Notes: generated by a model from the letters alone, not told the origin. Positions 15,644 through 33,248 are shown, counted from the stretch's first letter. The stretch is 39,251 bases of DNA from Paracoccus binzhouensis (GCF_016446475.1 NZ_JAEHFP010000030.1:1-39251); one strand, 5' to 3'. Made by a program: numbers and translations.

Positions 15644-15662
15644 ATGACCGGGTGTCATGACA
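15644..15662. promoter_or_regulatory. Palindromic site upstream of the DUF5333 gene
   Basis: The perfect 10-bp palindrome TGTCATGACA (15653-15662) overlaps a second inverted pair, ATGAC (15644-15648) and GTCAT (15654-15658). It ends 15 bp before the DUF5333 start and may be an operator for an internal promoter. No -10/-35 pair was convincing. Confidence 0.3.
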
Positions 15663-15676
15663 GAAAGGCCAAAGCC

Positions 15677-16075
15677 ATGAAACTTCTGCCGCTTGCCTTG
15701 ATGGGGGCCGTGCTGGCGACGCCTGCCGCCGCGCTGGAGCCGCTGAGCAAGGAAAAATACATCAACGACCGGCTGATCGCGGCGCGCATCGCCGACCGCA
15801 TCCGCCGCACCTGTCCCAGCATCGACGGCCGCATCCTCTATGCCTATGGCGAGGCGCGGAAGCTGAAGTCCTATGCCCGCAACAAGGGCTATTCCAACGC
15901 CCAGATCGACGCCTTCCTGGACAGCAAGGAAGACAAGAAGCGCATCTATGCCGTGGCCGAGGATTACCTGGTCCGCAACGGCGCCACGGCCGACGATGCC
16001 GAGAGCTTCTGCCGCATCGGCCGGCAGGAGATCCAGAAGAATACCGTGATTGGCAGCCTGCTGGTGGCGAAATGA
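15677..16075 (+). CDS. DUF5333 exported protein
   Basis: This 132-residue protein begins with a Sec-type signal peptide ([19 protein letters not shown], probable cleavage after AAA). The mature part is helical and charged: [20 protein letters not shown], then [19 protein letters not shown], and a second Cys near [10 protein letters not shown]. The two mature Cys residues could form a disulfide in the periplasm. The pattern fits DUF5333, a Rhodobacterales family without known function. GAAAGG lies before the ATG. The stop overlaps the next exported protein gene (ATGA), so the two form a pair between nuoF and nuoG. Confidence 0.8.
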   Translation: MKLLPLALMGAVLATPAAALEPLSKEKYINDRLIAARIADRIRRTCPSIDGRILYAYGEARKLKSYARNKGYSNAQIDAFLDSKEDKKRIYAVAEDYLVRNGATADDAESFCRIGRQEIQKNTVIGSLLVAK

Positions 16076-16533
16076 CGAAATGGCTCAACCGGATCGGACT
16101 GGGACTGATGGCCGCCGCCGCTGCCGCGATGATCGCGGCGGACGCCTTTGCGGGCGAGCCTTCGGACCCGTTTCAGCCGACGGCGCAGAAATTCTATCTG
16201 CAATTCTCGATCTTCGCGCCGGGCGACCTGCAATGCGACGCGACCGGGCCGGGGGTGCGCACCAAGCTGACGCGCGGGATCACCGGGGCGCCGCTCTTGC
16301 GCATCACCGGCAATGCGGCGGGGGCCGAGATCGCCTGCCGGACCCGCGACGGCAGCCGCTACACCACCGACGTGAACCGCCGGGTGCGCTACAACACCGC
16401 CGGCGCGGTGCGGGCGACGGTGATCTTCCAGCCCGGCCAGGAAGCGGCCGCCGTGCTGGTCACGCGCGACAATGAATCAGACAGAATGGTGCCGACCGTC
16501 TATCCGCGCGCCTTCGTGAAGGTGCAGGAATGA
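16072..16533 (+). CDS. Predicted exported protein of unknown function
   Basis: This 153-residue protein has an N-terminal signal peptide: [13 protein letters not shown], an Ala-rich core, and a likely cleavage site after ADAFA. The mature domain looks beta-rich, with alternating polar and hydrophobic residues, two Cys ([11 protein letters not shown] and [10 protein letters not shown]) that may form a disulfide, and a C-terminal [11 protein letters not shown] do not recognise a family. It overlaps the DUF5333 gene by 4 bp (ATGA) and lies 90 bp before nuoG. A periplasmic location is predicted, although every known complex I subunit domain of this operon is cytoplasmic or in the membrane. Confidence 0.75.
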   Translation: MTKWLNRIGLGLMAAAAAAMIAADAFAGEPSDPFQPTAQKFYLQFSIFAPGDLQCDATGPGVRTKLTRGITGAPLLRITGNAAGAEIACRTRDGSRYTTDVNRRVRYNTAGAVRATVIFQPGQEAAAVLVTRDNESDRMVPTVYPRAFVKVQE

Positions 16534-16623
16534 CGGTGCACAGGACAACCGGGCCAGCCTTGGGCCAGCATTTGAAACTCGCATCGGCCAGCCGCCGCCG
16601 CGGGGCATGAGGGAAGACGAAAG

Positions 16624-18642
16624 ATGGCAGATCTTCGCAAGATCAAGATCGACGACGTGGTTATCGAGGTCGATCCGAACCTGACCCTGATCCAGGCCTG
16701 CGAGCAGGCCGGGATCGAGGTGCCGCGCTTCTGCTATCACGAGCGGCTGTCCATCGCCGGCAACTGCCGCATGTGCCTGGTCGAGGTGGTGGGCGGCCCG
16801 CCCAAGCCTGCCGCCTCCTGCGCCATGCAGGTCAAGGACCTGCGCCCCGGCCCGGACGGCGCCCCCAGCGAGATCCGCACCAACAGCCCCATGGTCAAGA
16901 AGGCCCGCGAGGGGGTGATGGAGTTCCTGCTCATCAACCACCCGCTCGACTGCCCGATCTGCGACCAGGGCGGCGAATGCGACCTGCAGGACCAGGCCGT
17001 GGCCTATGGCGTCGATTTCAGCCGCTACCGCGAGCCGAAGCGCGCCTCCGAGGATTTGAACCTCGGCCCGCTGGTCGAAACGCATATGACGCGCTGCATT
17101 TCCTGCACCCGCTGCGTGCGCTTCACCACCGAGGTCGCCGGCATCACCCAGATGGGCCAGACCGGCCGCGGCGAGGACAGCGAGATCACCAGCTATCTGA
17201 ACCAGACGCTGGAATCGAACCTGCAGGGCAATATCATCGACCTGTGCCCGGTCGGCGCGCTGGTCAGCAAGCCCTATGCCTTCACCGCCCGGCCGTGGGA
17301 GCTGACCAAGACCGAATCCATCGACGTGATGGACGCGCTGGGGTCGAATATCCGCGTCGATACCAAGGGCCGCGAGGTCATGCGCATCCTGCCGCGCAAC
17401 CATGACGGCGTGAACGAGGAATGGATCAGCGACAAGACCCGCTTCGTCTGGGACGGGCTGCGCCGCCAGCGCCTCGACCGGCCCTATATCCGCGAGAATG
17501 GCAAGCTGCGCCCGGCCTCCTGGCCCGAGGTGCTGGAGGCCGCAGCGCGGGCGATGCAGGGCAAGAAACTTGCCGGGCTGATCGGTGACCTGGTCCCGGT
17601 CGAGGCGGCGTTCAGCCTGAAGCAACTGGTCGAGGGGCTGGGCGGCACCGTTGAATGCCGCACCGACGGCGCGCGGCTGCCGGCCGGCAACCGTTCGGCC
17701 TATGTCGGCACGGCGCGGATCGAGGACATCGACAGCGCCAGGCGCATCCTGCTGATCGGCACCAACCCGCGCGACGAGGCGCCGGTGCTGAATGCCCGCA
17801 TCCGCAAGGCCTGGGCGCATGGCGCGCAGGTCGCGCTGATCGGCGAGCCGGTGGACCTGACCTATGACTACCACCATTTCGGCAATGACCGTGCCGCGCT
17901 GGCCAGGCTGCTGGACGAGGATCTGGCGAACAAGGACGGCACGCCCGGCATCGTCATCGTCGGCCAGGGCGCGCTGCGCGAGGCCGATGGCGAGGCGGTG
18001 CTGGCCAATGCCATGCGCATCTGCGAGCTGGGCGATTGCAAGCTGCTGGTGCTGCATACCGCCGCCGGCCGCGTCGGTGCCGTGGACGTGGGCGCGGTGA
18101 CCGAGGGCGGCCTGCTTGCCGCCATCGAGGGCGCGGAGGTGGTCTATAACCTCGGCGCCGACGAGGTGGACATCGCTGCCGGTCCCTTCGTGATCTATCA
18201 GGGCAGCCATGGCGACCGCGGCGCGCATCGCGCCGACATCATCCTGCCCGGCGCCTGCTATACCGAGGAAAGCGGGCTGTTCGTGAATACCGAGGGCCGG
18301 CCGCAGCTGGCCGTCCGCGCCAATTTCGCGCCCGGCGAGGGCAAGGAGAACTGGGCGATCCTGCGCGCGCTGTCCGCCGAGCTGGGCAAGACCCAGCCCT
18401 GGGACAGCCTGGCCGGGCTGCGCCGCAAGCTGGTCGAGGCGGTGCCGCATCTGGCGCAGATCGATCAGGTGCCGCAGAACGACTGGCAGCCGCTGGACCG
18501 CCTGGACCTGGGCCAGGCGAGCTTCCGCTATGCGATCAAGGATTTCTACCTGACCAACCCCATCGCGCGCGCCTCGCCGCTGATGGGCGAGCTTTCGGCG
18601 ATTGCGGCGGCGCGCAAGGCCCCGCCCCTGGCGGCGGAGTGA
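16624..18642 (+). CDS. nuoG: NADH-quinone oxidoreductase subunit G (Nqo3)
   Basis: NuoG is the 672-residue peripheral-arm subunit that carries several Fe-S clusters. Cluster N1b is bound by Cys37, Cys48, Cys51 and Cys66. Cluster N5 uses the His of [16 protein letters not shown] plus its three Cys. Cluster N4 uses CISCTRC and the Cys of DLCPVGAL. The C-terminal two thirds resemble molybdopterin oxidoreductases but lack cofactor-binding residues. I do not see the extra N7 cluster motif found in E. coli. A GAGGGAAGACGAAAG stretch precedes the ATG. The stop lies within GTGA before the lipoprotein gene. Confidence 0.97.
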   Translation: MADLRKIKIDDVVIEVDPNLTLIQACEQAGIEVPRFCYHERLSIAGNCRMCLVEVVGGPPKPAASCAMQVKDLRPGPDGAPSEIRTNSPMVKKAREGVMEFLLINHPLDCPICDQGGECDLQDQAVAYGVDFSRYREPKRASEDLNLGPLVETHMTRCISCTRCVRFTTEVAGITQMGQTGRGEDSEITSYLNQTLESNLQGNIIDLCPVGALVSKPYAFTARPWELTKTESIDVMDALGSNIRVDTKGREVMRILPRNHDGVNEEWISDKTRFVWDGLRRQRLDRPYIRENGKLRPASWPEVLEAAARAMQGKKLAGLIGDLVPVEAAFSLKQLVEGLGGTVECRTDGARLPAGNRSAYVGTARIEDIDSARRILLIGTNPRDEAPVLNARIRKAWAHGAQVALIGEPVDLTYDYHHFGNDRAALARLLDEDLANKDGTPGIVIVGQGALREADGEAVLANAMRICELGDCKLLVLHTAAGRVGAVDVGAVTEGGLLAAIEGAEVVYNLGADEVDIAAGPFVIYQGSHGDRGAHRADIILPGACYTEESGLFVNTEGRPQLAVRANFAPGEGKENWAILRALSAELGKTQPWDSLAGLRRKLVEAVPHLAQIDQVPQNDWQPLDRLDLGQASFRYAIKDFYLTNPIARASPLMGELSAIAAARKAPPLAAE

Positions 18643-18647
18643 ACAGG

Positions 18648-19418
18648 ATGCGGTCCCGTCTGGCCCTGCTGATCGGAATGGGTGCCACGGCCCTGCTGGC
18701 CGGCTGCGGCGATTCGAAGACCGATTTGCGTCCCCAGCCCAAACCGGCCGAGCTGGGTGTCGCGGTGCTGCAAAGCGACGGCGGCTCGCCCTACAAGAAG
18801 GTGCTGACCAAGGGCCGGATCTCGACCAAGTCGGGCGAGATCCTGATCCTGGAGCCCGACGGATCGGTCAGCGAGATGGCGCTGGACAGCCCCGAGGGCC
18901 GCGACGCCTTCGCGGTGACCGAGGCGGATCTGCTGGCGCTGAACGCCAATCTGGACCTCGACCTGTCGGGACTGCCTGACATGGGCCCGGTGCGCAAGCG
19001 CGAACCCACCGCGCAGGAAAAGGCGCTGGCCGCGTTCGCCGCCCGCACCCGGCCGCTGCGGCTGAACCTGCCTTCGAGCTTCGAGGCCGATCCCAAGGAT
19101 TTCCAGGGCGCGCAGGTGACGGCCCTGGCCAATTCGCGCAAGGGCGCGGACAGCCTGGTGGAAGTGACCGCGAACCTGCAAGCCGGGGTGGACGCCGACA
19201 CGGCCTTCGCCTATGCCACATGCGCGCTGGCCAACTGGGCCGACGCCAAGGGGACGCCTTACGCCCGCCACATCCGCACGCTCAGGGACAAGCGCAACGG
19301 CAAGATGGTCGTCGGCTCGGTGTTCACCCTGTCCGCGGAGAAACCGATGGGCCTGACGGTGATGACAACGAAAGAGACCTTGCAGGAATGCAAGGCACGC
19401 GGCATTCCCGCGGCGTGA
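18648..19418 (+). CDS. Predicted lipoprotein in the nuo operon
   Basis: This 256-residue protein has a lipoprotein signal: MRSRLALLIGMGATALLAGC with Cys20 as the lipidated residue. The mature part contains GRISTKSGEILILEPDGSVS and a long segment with conserved Trp and Cys (ATCALANWADAKGTPYARHI), ending in TKETLQECKARGIPAA. No family is recognised. The ATG at 18648 was chosen because GGAG lies 9 nt upstream; a GTG at 18639 overlaps the nuoG stop but has no room for a ribosome binding site. It lies between nuoG and nuoH, 18 bp from the latter. It is predicted to be anchored to the periplasmic side of a membrane. Confidence 0.82.
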   Translation: MRSRLALLIGMGATALLAGCGDSKTDLRPQPKPAELGVAVLQSDGGSPYKKVLTKGRISTKSGEILILEPDGSVSEMALDSPEGRDAFAVTEADLLALNANLDLDLSGLPDMGPVRKREPTAQEKALAAFAARTRPLRLNLPSSFEADPKDFQGAQVTALANSRKGADSLVEVTANLQAGVDADTAFAYATCALANWADAKGTPYARHIRTLRDKRNGKMVVGSVFTLSAEKPMGLTVMTTKETLQECKARGIPAA

Positions 19419-20474
<1,056 letters not shown>

Positions 20475-20477
20475 GCC

Positions 20478-21548
<1,071 letters not shown>

Positions 21549-21552
<4 letters not shown>

Positions 21553-22147
21553 TGACCTTCGCTTTCTACCTGTTCGCGGTCTGCTGCTGTGTCGCGGGCT
21601 TCATGGTCGTGATCAGCCGCAACCCGGTGCATTCGGTGCTGTGGTTGATCCTCGCCTTCTTCTCGGCGGCCGGCCTGTTCGTGCTGCAGGGCGCGGAATT
21701 CGTCGCCATGCTGCTGGTCGTGGTCTATGTCGGCGCCGTGGCGGTGCTGTTCCTGTTCGTGGTGATGATGCTCGACGTGGATTTCGCCGAGCTCAAGGGC
21801 GAGCTGGCGCGCTACCTGCCGCTGGCGCTGCTGATCGGCGTGGTGCTGCTGGCGCAGCTGGGCATCGCCTTTTCCGGCTGGACGGCCTCGGACCAGGCCG
21901 AGGCGCTGCGCGCGGCGCCGGTGGTCGAGGGGGTGCAGAACACCCGCGGGCTGGGCATGGTGCTTTACGACCGCTACGTGCTGATGTTCCAGCTGGCCGG
22001 CATGGTGCTGCTGGTCGCGATGATCGGGGCCATCGTTCTGACCATGCGCCACCGCCGCGACATCAAGCGCCAGAACGTGCTGGAGCAGATGTGGCGCGAC
22101 CCGGCCAAGGCCATCGAGATGCGGGACGTGAAGCCGGGGCAGGGGCT

Positions 22148-22151
<4 letters not shown>
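21549..22151 (+). CDS. nuoJ: NADH-quinone oxidoreductase subunit J (Nqo10)
   Basis: This 200-residue membrane-arm subunit has five predicted helices. The third, around [20 protein letters not shown], contains the conserved Tyr and Gly of the pi-bulge region that changes shape during turnover. The length equals P. denitrificans Nqo10. The start ATGATG overlaps the CMD-like stop, with GAGGACGAGG just upstream. The C-terminus is an extended basic tail ([20 protein letters not shown]). It is followed by a 99-bp gap before nuoK. Confidence 0.96.
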
Positions 22152-28486
<6,335 letters not shown>

Positions 28487-28489
28487 GCC

Positions 28490-29269
28490 ATGCTGCTTTG
28501 CATCGACACCGGCAACACCAACACGGTCTTTTCGGTCTGGGACGGCGAGCGGTTCGTCGGCTTGTGGCGCATCTCGACCGACCATCGGCGCACGGCGGAC
28601 GAGTATTTCGTCTGGCTGTCCACGCTGATCTCTTTGCAGAAACTGGAACTGGACATCGACGCCTGCATCATCAGCTCGACCGCGCCGCGGGTGGTGTTCA
28701 ACCTGCGCGTGCTCTGCAACCGCTATTTCGACACCCGCCCGCTGGTGGTGGGCAAGCCGGACTGCCTGCTGCCGGTGGCGCCGCGCGTCGATTTCGGCAC
28801 CGTAGTCGGCCCGGACCGGCTGGTGAACACGGTGGGCGCCTTCGACCGGCACGGGCCGGACCTGATCGTGGTCGATTTCGGCACCGCCACCACCTTCGAC
28901 GTGGTGGACACCGACGGCGCCTATGTCGGCGGGGTGATCGCGCCGGGGGTGAACCTGTCGCTGGAGGCGCTGCACATGGGCGCGGCCAGCCTGCCGCATG
29001 TCGATGTGACCATGCCCGCCAAGGTGATCGGCACCAATACGGTGGCCTGTATCCAGTCCGGCATCTTCTGGGGCTATATCGGCCTGGTGCAGGGCGTGGT
29101 GGACAAGATACGCGAGGAACGCGGACGGCCGATGAAGGTTATAGCTACGGGCGGGCTGGCGCCGCTGTTCGACCAGGGATTTGATTTATTTGACGCGATC
29201 GAGGACGATCTGACCATGCATGGCCTGCGCCTGATCCACGATTACAACAAGGAGTTGGGCAATGGCTGA
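28490..29269 (+). CDS. coaX: Type III pantothenate kinase (CoaX)
   Basis: CoaX phosphorylates pantothenate in the first step of coenzyme A synthesis and belongs to the acetate/sugar kinase-like fold. The 259-residue protein has the phosphate loop DTGNTNTVFSVWDG (residues 6-19), the catalytic region FGTATTFDVVDTDGAYVGGV, and IATGGLAPLFDQGFDLFD near the end. CGGAGG lies upstream of the ATG, 3 bp after birA. An AT-rich patch with rare codons (29138-29190), including TTA and ATA, stands out near the 3' end. The stop overlaps rnj by 8 bp. Confidence 0.95.
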   Translation: MLLCIDTGNTNTVFSVWDGERFVGLWRISTDHRRTADEYFVWLSTLISLQKLELDIDACIISSTAPRVVFNLRVLCNRYFDTRPLVVGKPDCLLPVAPRVDFGTVVGPDRLVNTVGAFDRHGPDLIVVDFGTATTFDVVDTDGAYVGGVIAPGVNLSLEALHMGAASLPHVDVTMPAKVIGTNTVACIQSGIFWGYIGLVQGVVDKIREERGRPMKVIATGGLAPLFDQGFDLFDAIEDDLTMHGLRLIHDYNKELGNG

Positions 29270-30938
29270 GCGCCTGATCTATCTGCCGCTGGGCGGCGCG
29301 GGCGAAATCGGCATGAACGCCTATGTCTACGGCTATGGCCAGCCGGGACGAGAGCGGCTGATCGTCGTCGATTTGGGGGTGACCTTCGGCGACATGGATT
29401 CTGCGCCGGGCATCGACCTGATCATGGCCGATGTCGACTGGCTGGAAGCCAATCGGGACCGCATCGACGCCATCTTCATCACCCACGGGCACGAGGATCA
29501 CGTCGGCGCACTTGGCCTGCTGTGGCCGAAACTGCAAAAGCCGGTGCATTGCCGCCGCTTCACCGGGGCGCTGGCGCGGCTGAAGCTGGAAGAGGCCGGC
29601 CAGCCGGTCGACCAGCTGCATATCCACGCCCCGCGCCCCGATGCGGTGACGGCGGGCCCGTTCCGGGTGCAGTTCGTCCCGGTCAGCCATTCGATTCCGG
29701 AAAGCTCGGCGCTGATCATCGACACGCCGGCGGGGCGGATCGTGCATACCGGCGATTTCAAGCTGGACGGCACCCCGGTGGTGGGCGAGCCCTTCGACCC
29801 GCTCCTCTGGCATGACATCGCCAATGAAGGGCAGGGGGTCAAGGTGCTGACCTGCGATTCCACCAATGTCTTTTCGCCCCATCCCGGCCGGTCCGAGGCG
29901 CTGCTGGCCAATCCGCTGCTGGATTTCGTCATGGCGCAGCGGCAGCTGGTGGTGGCGACGACCTTCGCCAGCAACATCGCCCGGCTCAAGACGCTGGCCG
30001 AGGCCGGGGTCGCCGCCGGGCGCAAGATCTGCCTGCTTGGCCGGGCCATGCGCCGCATGATCACCGTCGCGGTGGAGACCGGCATCCTGACCAGCTTCCC
30101 GCCGCTGATCGGCCCCGAGGAGGCCTCGGAACTGCCGCGCGACAAGGTCATGCTGATCGTCACCGGCAGCCAGGGCGAACGCCGTGCCGCCAGCGCCCAG
30201 CTGTCGCGCGGCCGCTACCTGGGCATCGAGCTGAAGGAAGGCGACAGCTTCCTCTTCAGCTCGCGCACCATCCCCGGCAACGAGCGCGGGGTGATCCGCA
30301 TCATGAACGCGCTCTCGGAAATGGGCGTGGATCTTTACGATGCCGATGACGGGGTCTATCACGTCTCGGGCCATGCCAACCGCCCGGATATCGAGGCGGT
30401 GCACGACCTGCTGAAGCCGCAGATCGTCATTCCCATGCATGGCGAGCATATGCACCTGCGCGAACATGCCAAGCTGGCCGAGGCGCGCGGCCTTCATTCG
30501 ATGGTGGCGACGAACGGCACCATGCTGGACCTGACCGGCGAGGCGCCGCGGGTTGTGGACCAGATCGACACCGGCCGGCTCTATCTGGACGGCACGGCGC
30601 TGATCGGCGCCATGGACGGCATCGTGCGCGACCGCATCCGCATGGCGCTGAATGGCCATGCCATGGTCTCGGTCATCATCGACGAGGATGACACGCCCTT
30701 GCCCGACGCCTGGGTGGAGCTCTCGGGCCTGCCCGAGAAGGGCCGCGCCGGCGTGCCGCTGGCCCGCAATATCGAGGCCGAGCTGGCCGAGTTCCTGGAA
30801 CGCGCCGACGACCGCACGGTGATGGACGACGACCGGCTGGAGGAGGCGATCCGCAAGATCACCCGGCAGGTCGCCATGGAGGAGATCGGCAAGAAGCCCG
30901 AGGTGACGGTAGTGATCTCGCGCCTGGCGGCGGAATGA
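29262..30938 (+). CDS. rnj: Ribonuclease J
   Basis: RNase J is a metallo-beta-lactamase-fold ribonuclease with 5'-3' exonuclease and endonuclease activity that acts in mRNA decay and rRNA maturation. The 558-residue protein has the metal motif THGHEDHVGAL (about residue 74 onward), the beta-CASP region, and the C-terminal VSGHANRPDIEAVHDLLKP and IPMHGEHMHLREHAKLAEA motifs. AAGGAG lies 7 nt before the ATG, inside the end of coaX. The coaX-rnj pairing suggests co-transcription with the downstream end of the nuo run. Confidence 0.95.
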   Translation: MAERLIYLPLGGAGEIGMNAYVYGYGQPGRERLIVVDLGVTFGDMDSAPGIDLIMADVDWLEANRDRIDAIFITHGHEDHVGALGLLWPKLQKPVHCRRFTGALARLKLEEAGQPVDQLHIHAPRPDAVTAGPFRVQFVPVSHSIPESSALIIDTPAGRIVHTGDFKLDGTPVVGEPFDPLLWHDIANEGQGVKVLTCDSTNVFSPHPGRSEALLANPLLDFVMAQRQLVVATTFASNIARLKTLAEAGVAAGRKICLLGRAMRRMITVAVETGILTSFPPLIGPEEASELPRDKVMLIVTGSQGERRAASAQLSRGRYLGIELKEGDSFLFSSRTIPGNERGVIRIMNALSEMGVDLYDADDGVYHVSGHANRPDIEAVHDLLKPQIVIPMHGEHMHLREHAKLAEARGLHSMVATNGTMLDLTGEAPRVVDQIDTGRLYLDGTALIGAMDGIVRDRIRMALNGHAMVSVIIDEDDTPLPDAWVELSGLPEKGRAGVPLARNIEAELAEFLERADDRTVMDDDRLEEAIRKITRQVAMEEIGKKPEVTVVISRLAAE

Positions 30939-30986
30939 TCGGGGAATGACTTGACCTTGCGCCGCGCCCGGGGCATGGGCGCGGGC

Positions 30987-31688
30987 ATGAGCGAATTCGA
31001 CCCGAACCCTCCGCGCCGCAATTTCTACGGCCGCCGCCACGGCAAGACCCTGCGCCAGAGCCAGAAGGGCTACCTGTCCGAGGACCTGGGCAGCCTGCGC
31101 CCGCGCGGCATCACCTTCGCCGAGAACCCCGAGAGAAGGCCCATCGACCCGGCGGCGATCTTCGGCGACGCCCGCCCGGTCTGGCTGGAGGTCGGCTTCG
31201 GCGGCGGCGAGCACATGGTCCACATGGCGGCGCGCTATCCCGAGATCGGCATCATCGGCTGCGAGCCCTTCATCAACGGCGTCGCCATGCTGCTGGGCAA
31301 GATCCGCAATGCCGGCGTGCAGAATGTCAGCGTGCATCCCGGCGATGCCCGCGACCTGATGGACGTGCTGCCCGATGCCTCGATCAGCAAGGCCTTCCTG
31401 AACTATCCCGACCCCTGGCCCAAGGCGCGCCATCACCGCCGCCGCTTCGTCACGCCCGAGCACCTGATCCCGCTTGCCCGGGTGATGCGGCCCGGCGCCG
31501 AGTTCCGCGTCGCCACCGACATCCCCGATTACGTCCGCCAGACACTCGAGGAGGTGCCGCAGGCCGGCTTCGACCTGCTCCATGCGGGGCCGCAGCCCTG
31601 GGACGACTGGCCCAGCACCCGCTACGAGCAGAAAGCCCTGCGCGAGGGCCGGGTGCCGCATTACGTCACCTTCCGCCGGCGGGGGTGA
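30987..31688 (+). CDS. trmB: tRNA (guanine-N7-)-methyltransferase
   Basis: TrmB methylates N7 of G46 in the tRNA variable loop, using SAM. The 233-residue protein starts with RRNFYGRRHGKTLR, typical for the family. It has the SAM-binding EVGFGGGEHMVHMA motif and the catalytic NYPDPWPKARHHRRRF segment, and ends with STRYEQKALREGRVPHYVTF. The ATG at MSEFDPNPP is preferred; ATG at 30975 or TTG at 30951 would add 4 or 12 residues, and no ribosome binding site settles it. It follows rnj after 48 bp. Confidence 0.93.
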   Translation: MSEFDPNPPRRNFYGRRHGKTLRQSQKGYLSEDLGSLRPRGITFAENPERRPIDPAAIFGDARPVWLEVGFGGGEHMVHMAARYPEIGIIGCEPFINGVAMLLGKIRNAGVQNVSVHPGDARDLMDVLPDASISKAFLNYPDPWPKARHHRRRFVTPEHLIPLARVMRPGAEFRVATDIPDYVRQTLEEVPQAGFDLLHAGPQPWDDWPSTRYEQKALREGRVPHYVTFRRRG

Positions 31689-31692
31689 ATTT

Positions 31693-31717
31693 CGGCCGGG
31701 CCGATTGCGCCCGGCCG
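31693..31717 (+). terminator. GC-rich hairpin after trmB
   Basis: CGGCCGGGC (31693-31701) pairs perfectly with GCCCGGCCG (31709-31717) around a 7-nt loop. The stem begins 4 nt after the trmB stop. There is no T-tract, so it may work as a weak terminator or as a 3' stem that protects the transcript. It is the first strong structure after the long run of overlapping genes from nuoA. Confidence 0.55.
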
Positions 31718-31762
31718 CCGTGACCGCTATCACCTTGCGCGATACGCACCAGGGGGTCCCTC

Positions 31763-33094
31763 ATGTCGCATTCCGCCGAACCGCTGCCGATGACCGCCCG
31801 CCGCTCGGGCCCCCTGCGGGGCGAGGCCCGGGTGCCGGGCGACAAGTCGATCAGCCACCGCGCGCTGATCCTGGGTGCGCTGTCGGTGGGCGAGACGCAT
31901 ATCACCGGCCTGCTGGAAGGCCAGGACGTGCTGGACACGGCCAAGGCCATGCAGGCCTTCGGCGCCCGGGTCGAGCGGCTGGGGATCGGCGAATGGAAGG
32001 TCAACGGCGTCGGCGTCGGTGGCTTCGCCGAGCCCGAGGGCGTGATCGACTGCGGCAATTCCGGCACCGGCGTGCGGCTGATCATGGGCGCCATGGCCAC
32101 GACGCCCATCACCGCCACCTTCACCGGCGATGCCAGCCTGTCGCGCCGCCCGATGGGCCGCGTCACCGACCCGCTGGAACTGTTCGGTGCCGAGGTCACG
32201 GCGCGCGAGGGCAAGCGCCTGCCGGCCACCATCAGGGGCGCGGCCGATCCGGTGCCGCTGCGCTACAAGACCCCGGTCGCCTCGGCGCAGATCAAGTCGG
32301 CGGTGCTGCTGGCGGGCCTGAACGCGCCGGGCGAAACCGTGGTGATCGAATCCGAACCGACCCGCGACCATACCGAGCGCATGCTGGCCGGCTTCGGCGC
32401 CAGCATCCGCACCGAAACCACAGACGAGGGCCATGTCATCACCCTGCAGGGCCGGCCGGAGTTGAAGCCGCAGCCGGTGGCGGTGCCGCGCGATCCCTCC
32501 AGCGCCGCCTTCCCGGTGGCGGCGGCGCTGATCGTGCCCGGCTCGGAAATCCGCGTCCCCGGCGTCAGCCGCAACCCGACCCGCGACGGGCTCTATGTCA
32601 CGCTGCTGGAAATGGGCGCCGACATCGCCTTCGAGAACCCGCGCGAAGAGGGCGGCGAGCCGGTGGCCGACCTGGTCGTCCGCCACGGCCCGCTGCAGGG
32701 CGTGACCGTGCCGCCCGAACGCGCCGCCAGCATGATCGACGAATTCCCCATCCTTTCGGTCATCGCCTGCTTTGCCGAGGGCACGACCGTGATGCAGGGC
32801 GTCCACGAATTGCGGGTCAAGGAAAGCGACCGCATCGACGCCATGGCGGTCGGCCTGCGCGCCAATGGCGCCGAGGTCGAGGACACCCCCGACACCATGA
32901 CCGTCCATGGCAGGGGCGGGCTGAAAGGCGGCGCCACCTGCGCCACGCATCTCGACCACCGCATCGCCATGTCCTTCCTGGTCGCCGGCCTCGCTTCCGA
33001 GCAGCCGATCAGGGTGGACGATGGTGGCCCGATCGCCACCTCCTTCCCGGATTTCCTGCCGCTGATGCGCGGCCTTGGCGCGCAGATCGACTAA
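31763..33094 (+). CDS. aroA: 3-phosphoshikimate 1-carboxyvinyltransferase (class II-like EPSP synthase)
   Basis: AroA transfers enolpyruvate from PEP to shikimate-3-phosphate in the chorismate pathway. The 443-residue protein resembles the Agrobacterium CP4 enzyme along its length. It has [53 protein letters not shown] and [16 protein letters not shown], the motif set of class II enzymes. At the PEP-site loop the sequence is [10 protein letters not shown], with Gly101 where CP4 has Ala100. CP4 tolerance to glyphosate depends on that Ala, so this enzyme is predicted to be more sensitive. AGGGGG lies upstream of the ATG. It is convergent with prpE. Confidence 0.95.
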   Translation: MSHSAEPLPMTARRSGPLRGEARVPGDKSISHRALILGALSVGETHITGLLEGQDVLDTAKAMQAFGARVERLGIGEWKVNGVGVGGFAEPEGVIDCGNSGTGVRLIMGAMATTPITATFTGDASLSRRPMGRVTDPLELFGAEVTAREGKRLPATIRGAADPVPLRYKTPVASAQIKSAVLLAGLNAPGETVVIESEPTRDHTERMLAGFGASIRTETTDEGHVITLQGRPELKPQPVAVPRDPSSAAFPVAAALIVPGSEIRVPGVSRNPTRDGLYVTLLEMGADIAFENPREEGGEPVADLVVRHGPLQGVTVPPERAASMIDEFPILSVIACFAEGTTVMQGVHELRVKESDRIDAMAVGLRANGAEVEDTPDTMTVHGRGGLKGGATCATHLDHRIAMSFLVAGLASEQPIRVDDGGPIATSFPDFLPLMRGLGAQID

Positions 33095-33100
33095 GGCGAA

Positions 33101-33126
33101 GGGGTGCCCGTCACGGATGGCGCCCC
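33101..33126 (+). terminator. Probable terminator after aroA
   Basis: GGGGTGCC (33101-33108) pairs with GGCGCCCC (33119-33126), with one U-G wobble in RNA and a 10-nt loop. It begins 6 bp after the aroA stop and is followed by the pyrimidine-rich AGCTTCTTCGTTCCCC. Confidence 0.5.
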
Positions 33127-33128
33127 AG

Positions 33129-33223
33129 CTTCTTCGTTCCCCAAATACCCGAATCCGGCCGCGAAACCGGACCAGGCCGCGCCGCCTTTTGCGCTGCGGC
33201 CTTCACCGTTTCCCCAATACCCC
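33129..33223 (-). repeat. Two imperfect copies of a GGGTATTTGGGGAA-type element
   Basis: Read on the minus strand, GGGTATTTGGGGAACGAAGA (about 33131-33150) and GGGTATTGGGGAAACGGTGA (about 33203-33222) are close copies about 70 bp apart, both in the sense direction downstream of prpE. I recall similar GGGTATTTGG-type strings after genes in other Rhodobacteraceae, but cannot confirm that here. They lie between two convergent genes, so a role in 3' end formation is plausible. Confidence 0.5.
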
Positions 33224-33224
33224 T

Positions 33225-33244
33225 GCGCCCGCGCCGCCGGGCGC
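33225..33244 (-). terminator. Hairpin after prpE
   Basis: GCGCCCG (33225-33231) and CGGGCGC (33238-33244) form a perfect 7-bp stem with a 6-nt loop. On the minus strand it begins 4 nt after the prpE stop and is followed by one copy of the GGGTATTGGGGAAA element. It probably ends or protects the prpE mRNA. Confidence 0.5.
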
Positions 33245-33248
33245 GCCG

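Noticed and set aside
15528..15676. Possible small gene in the gap after nuoF
   Set aside because: The in-frame ATGs in the gap have no ribosome binding site and only extend the DUF5333 frame ahead of its signal peptide.
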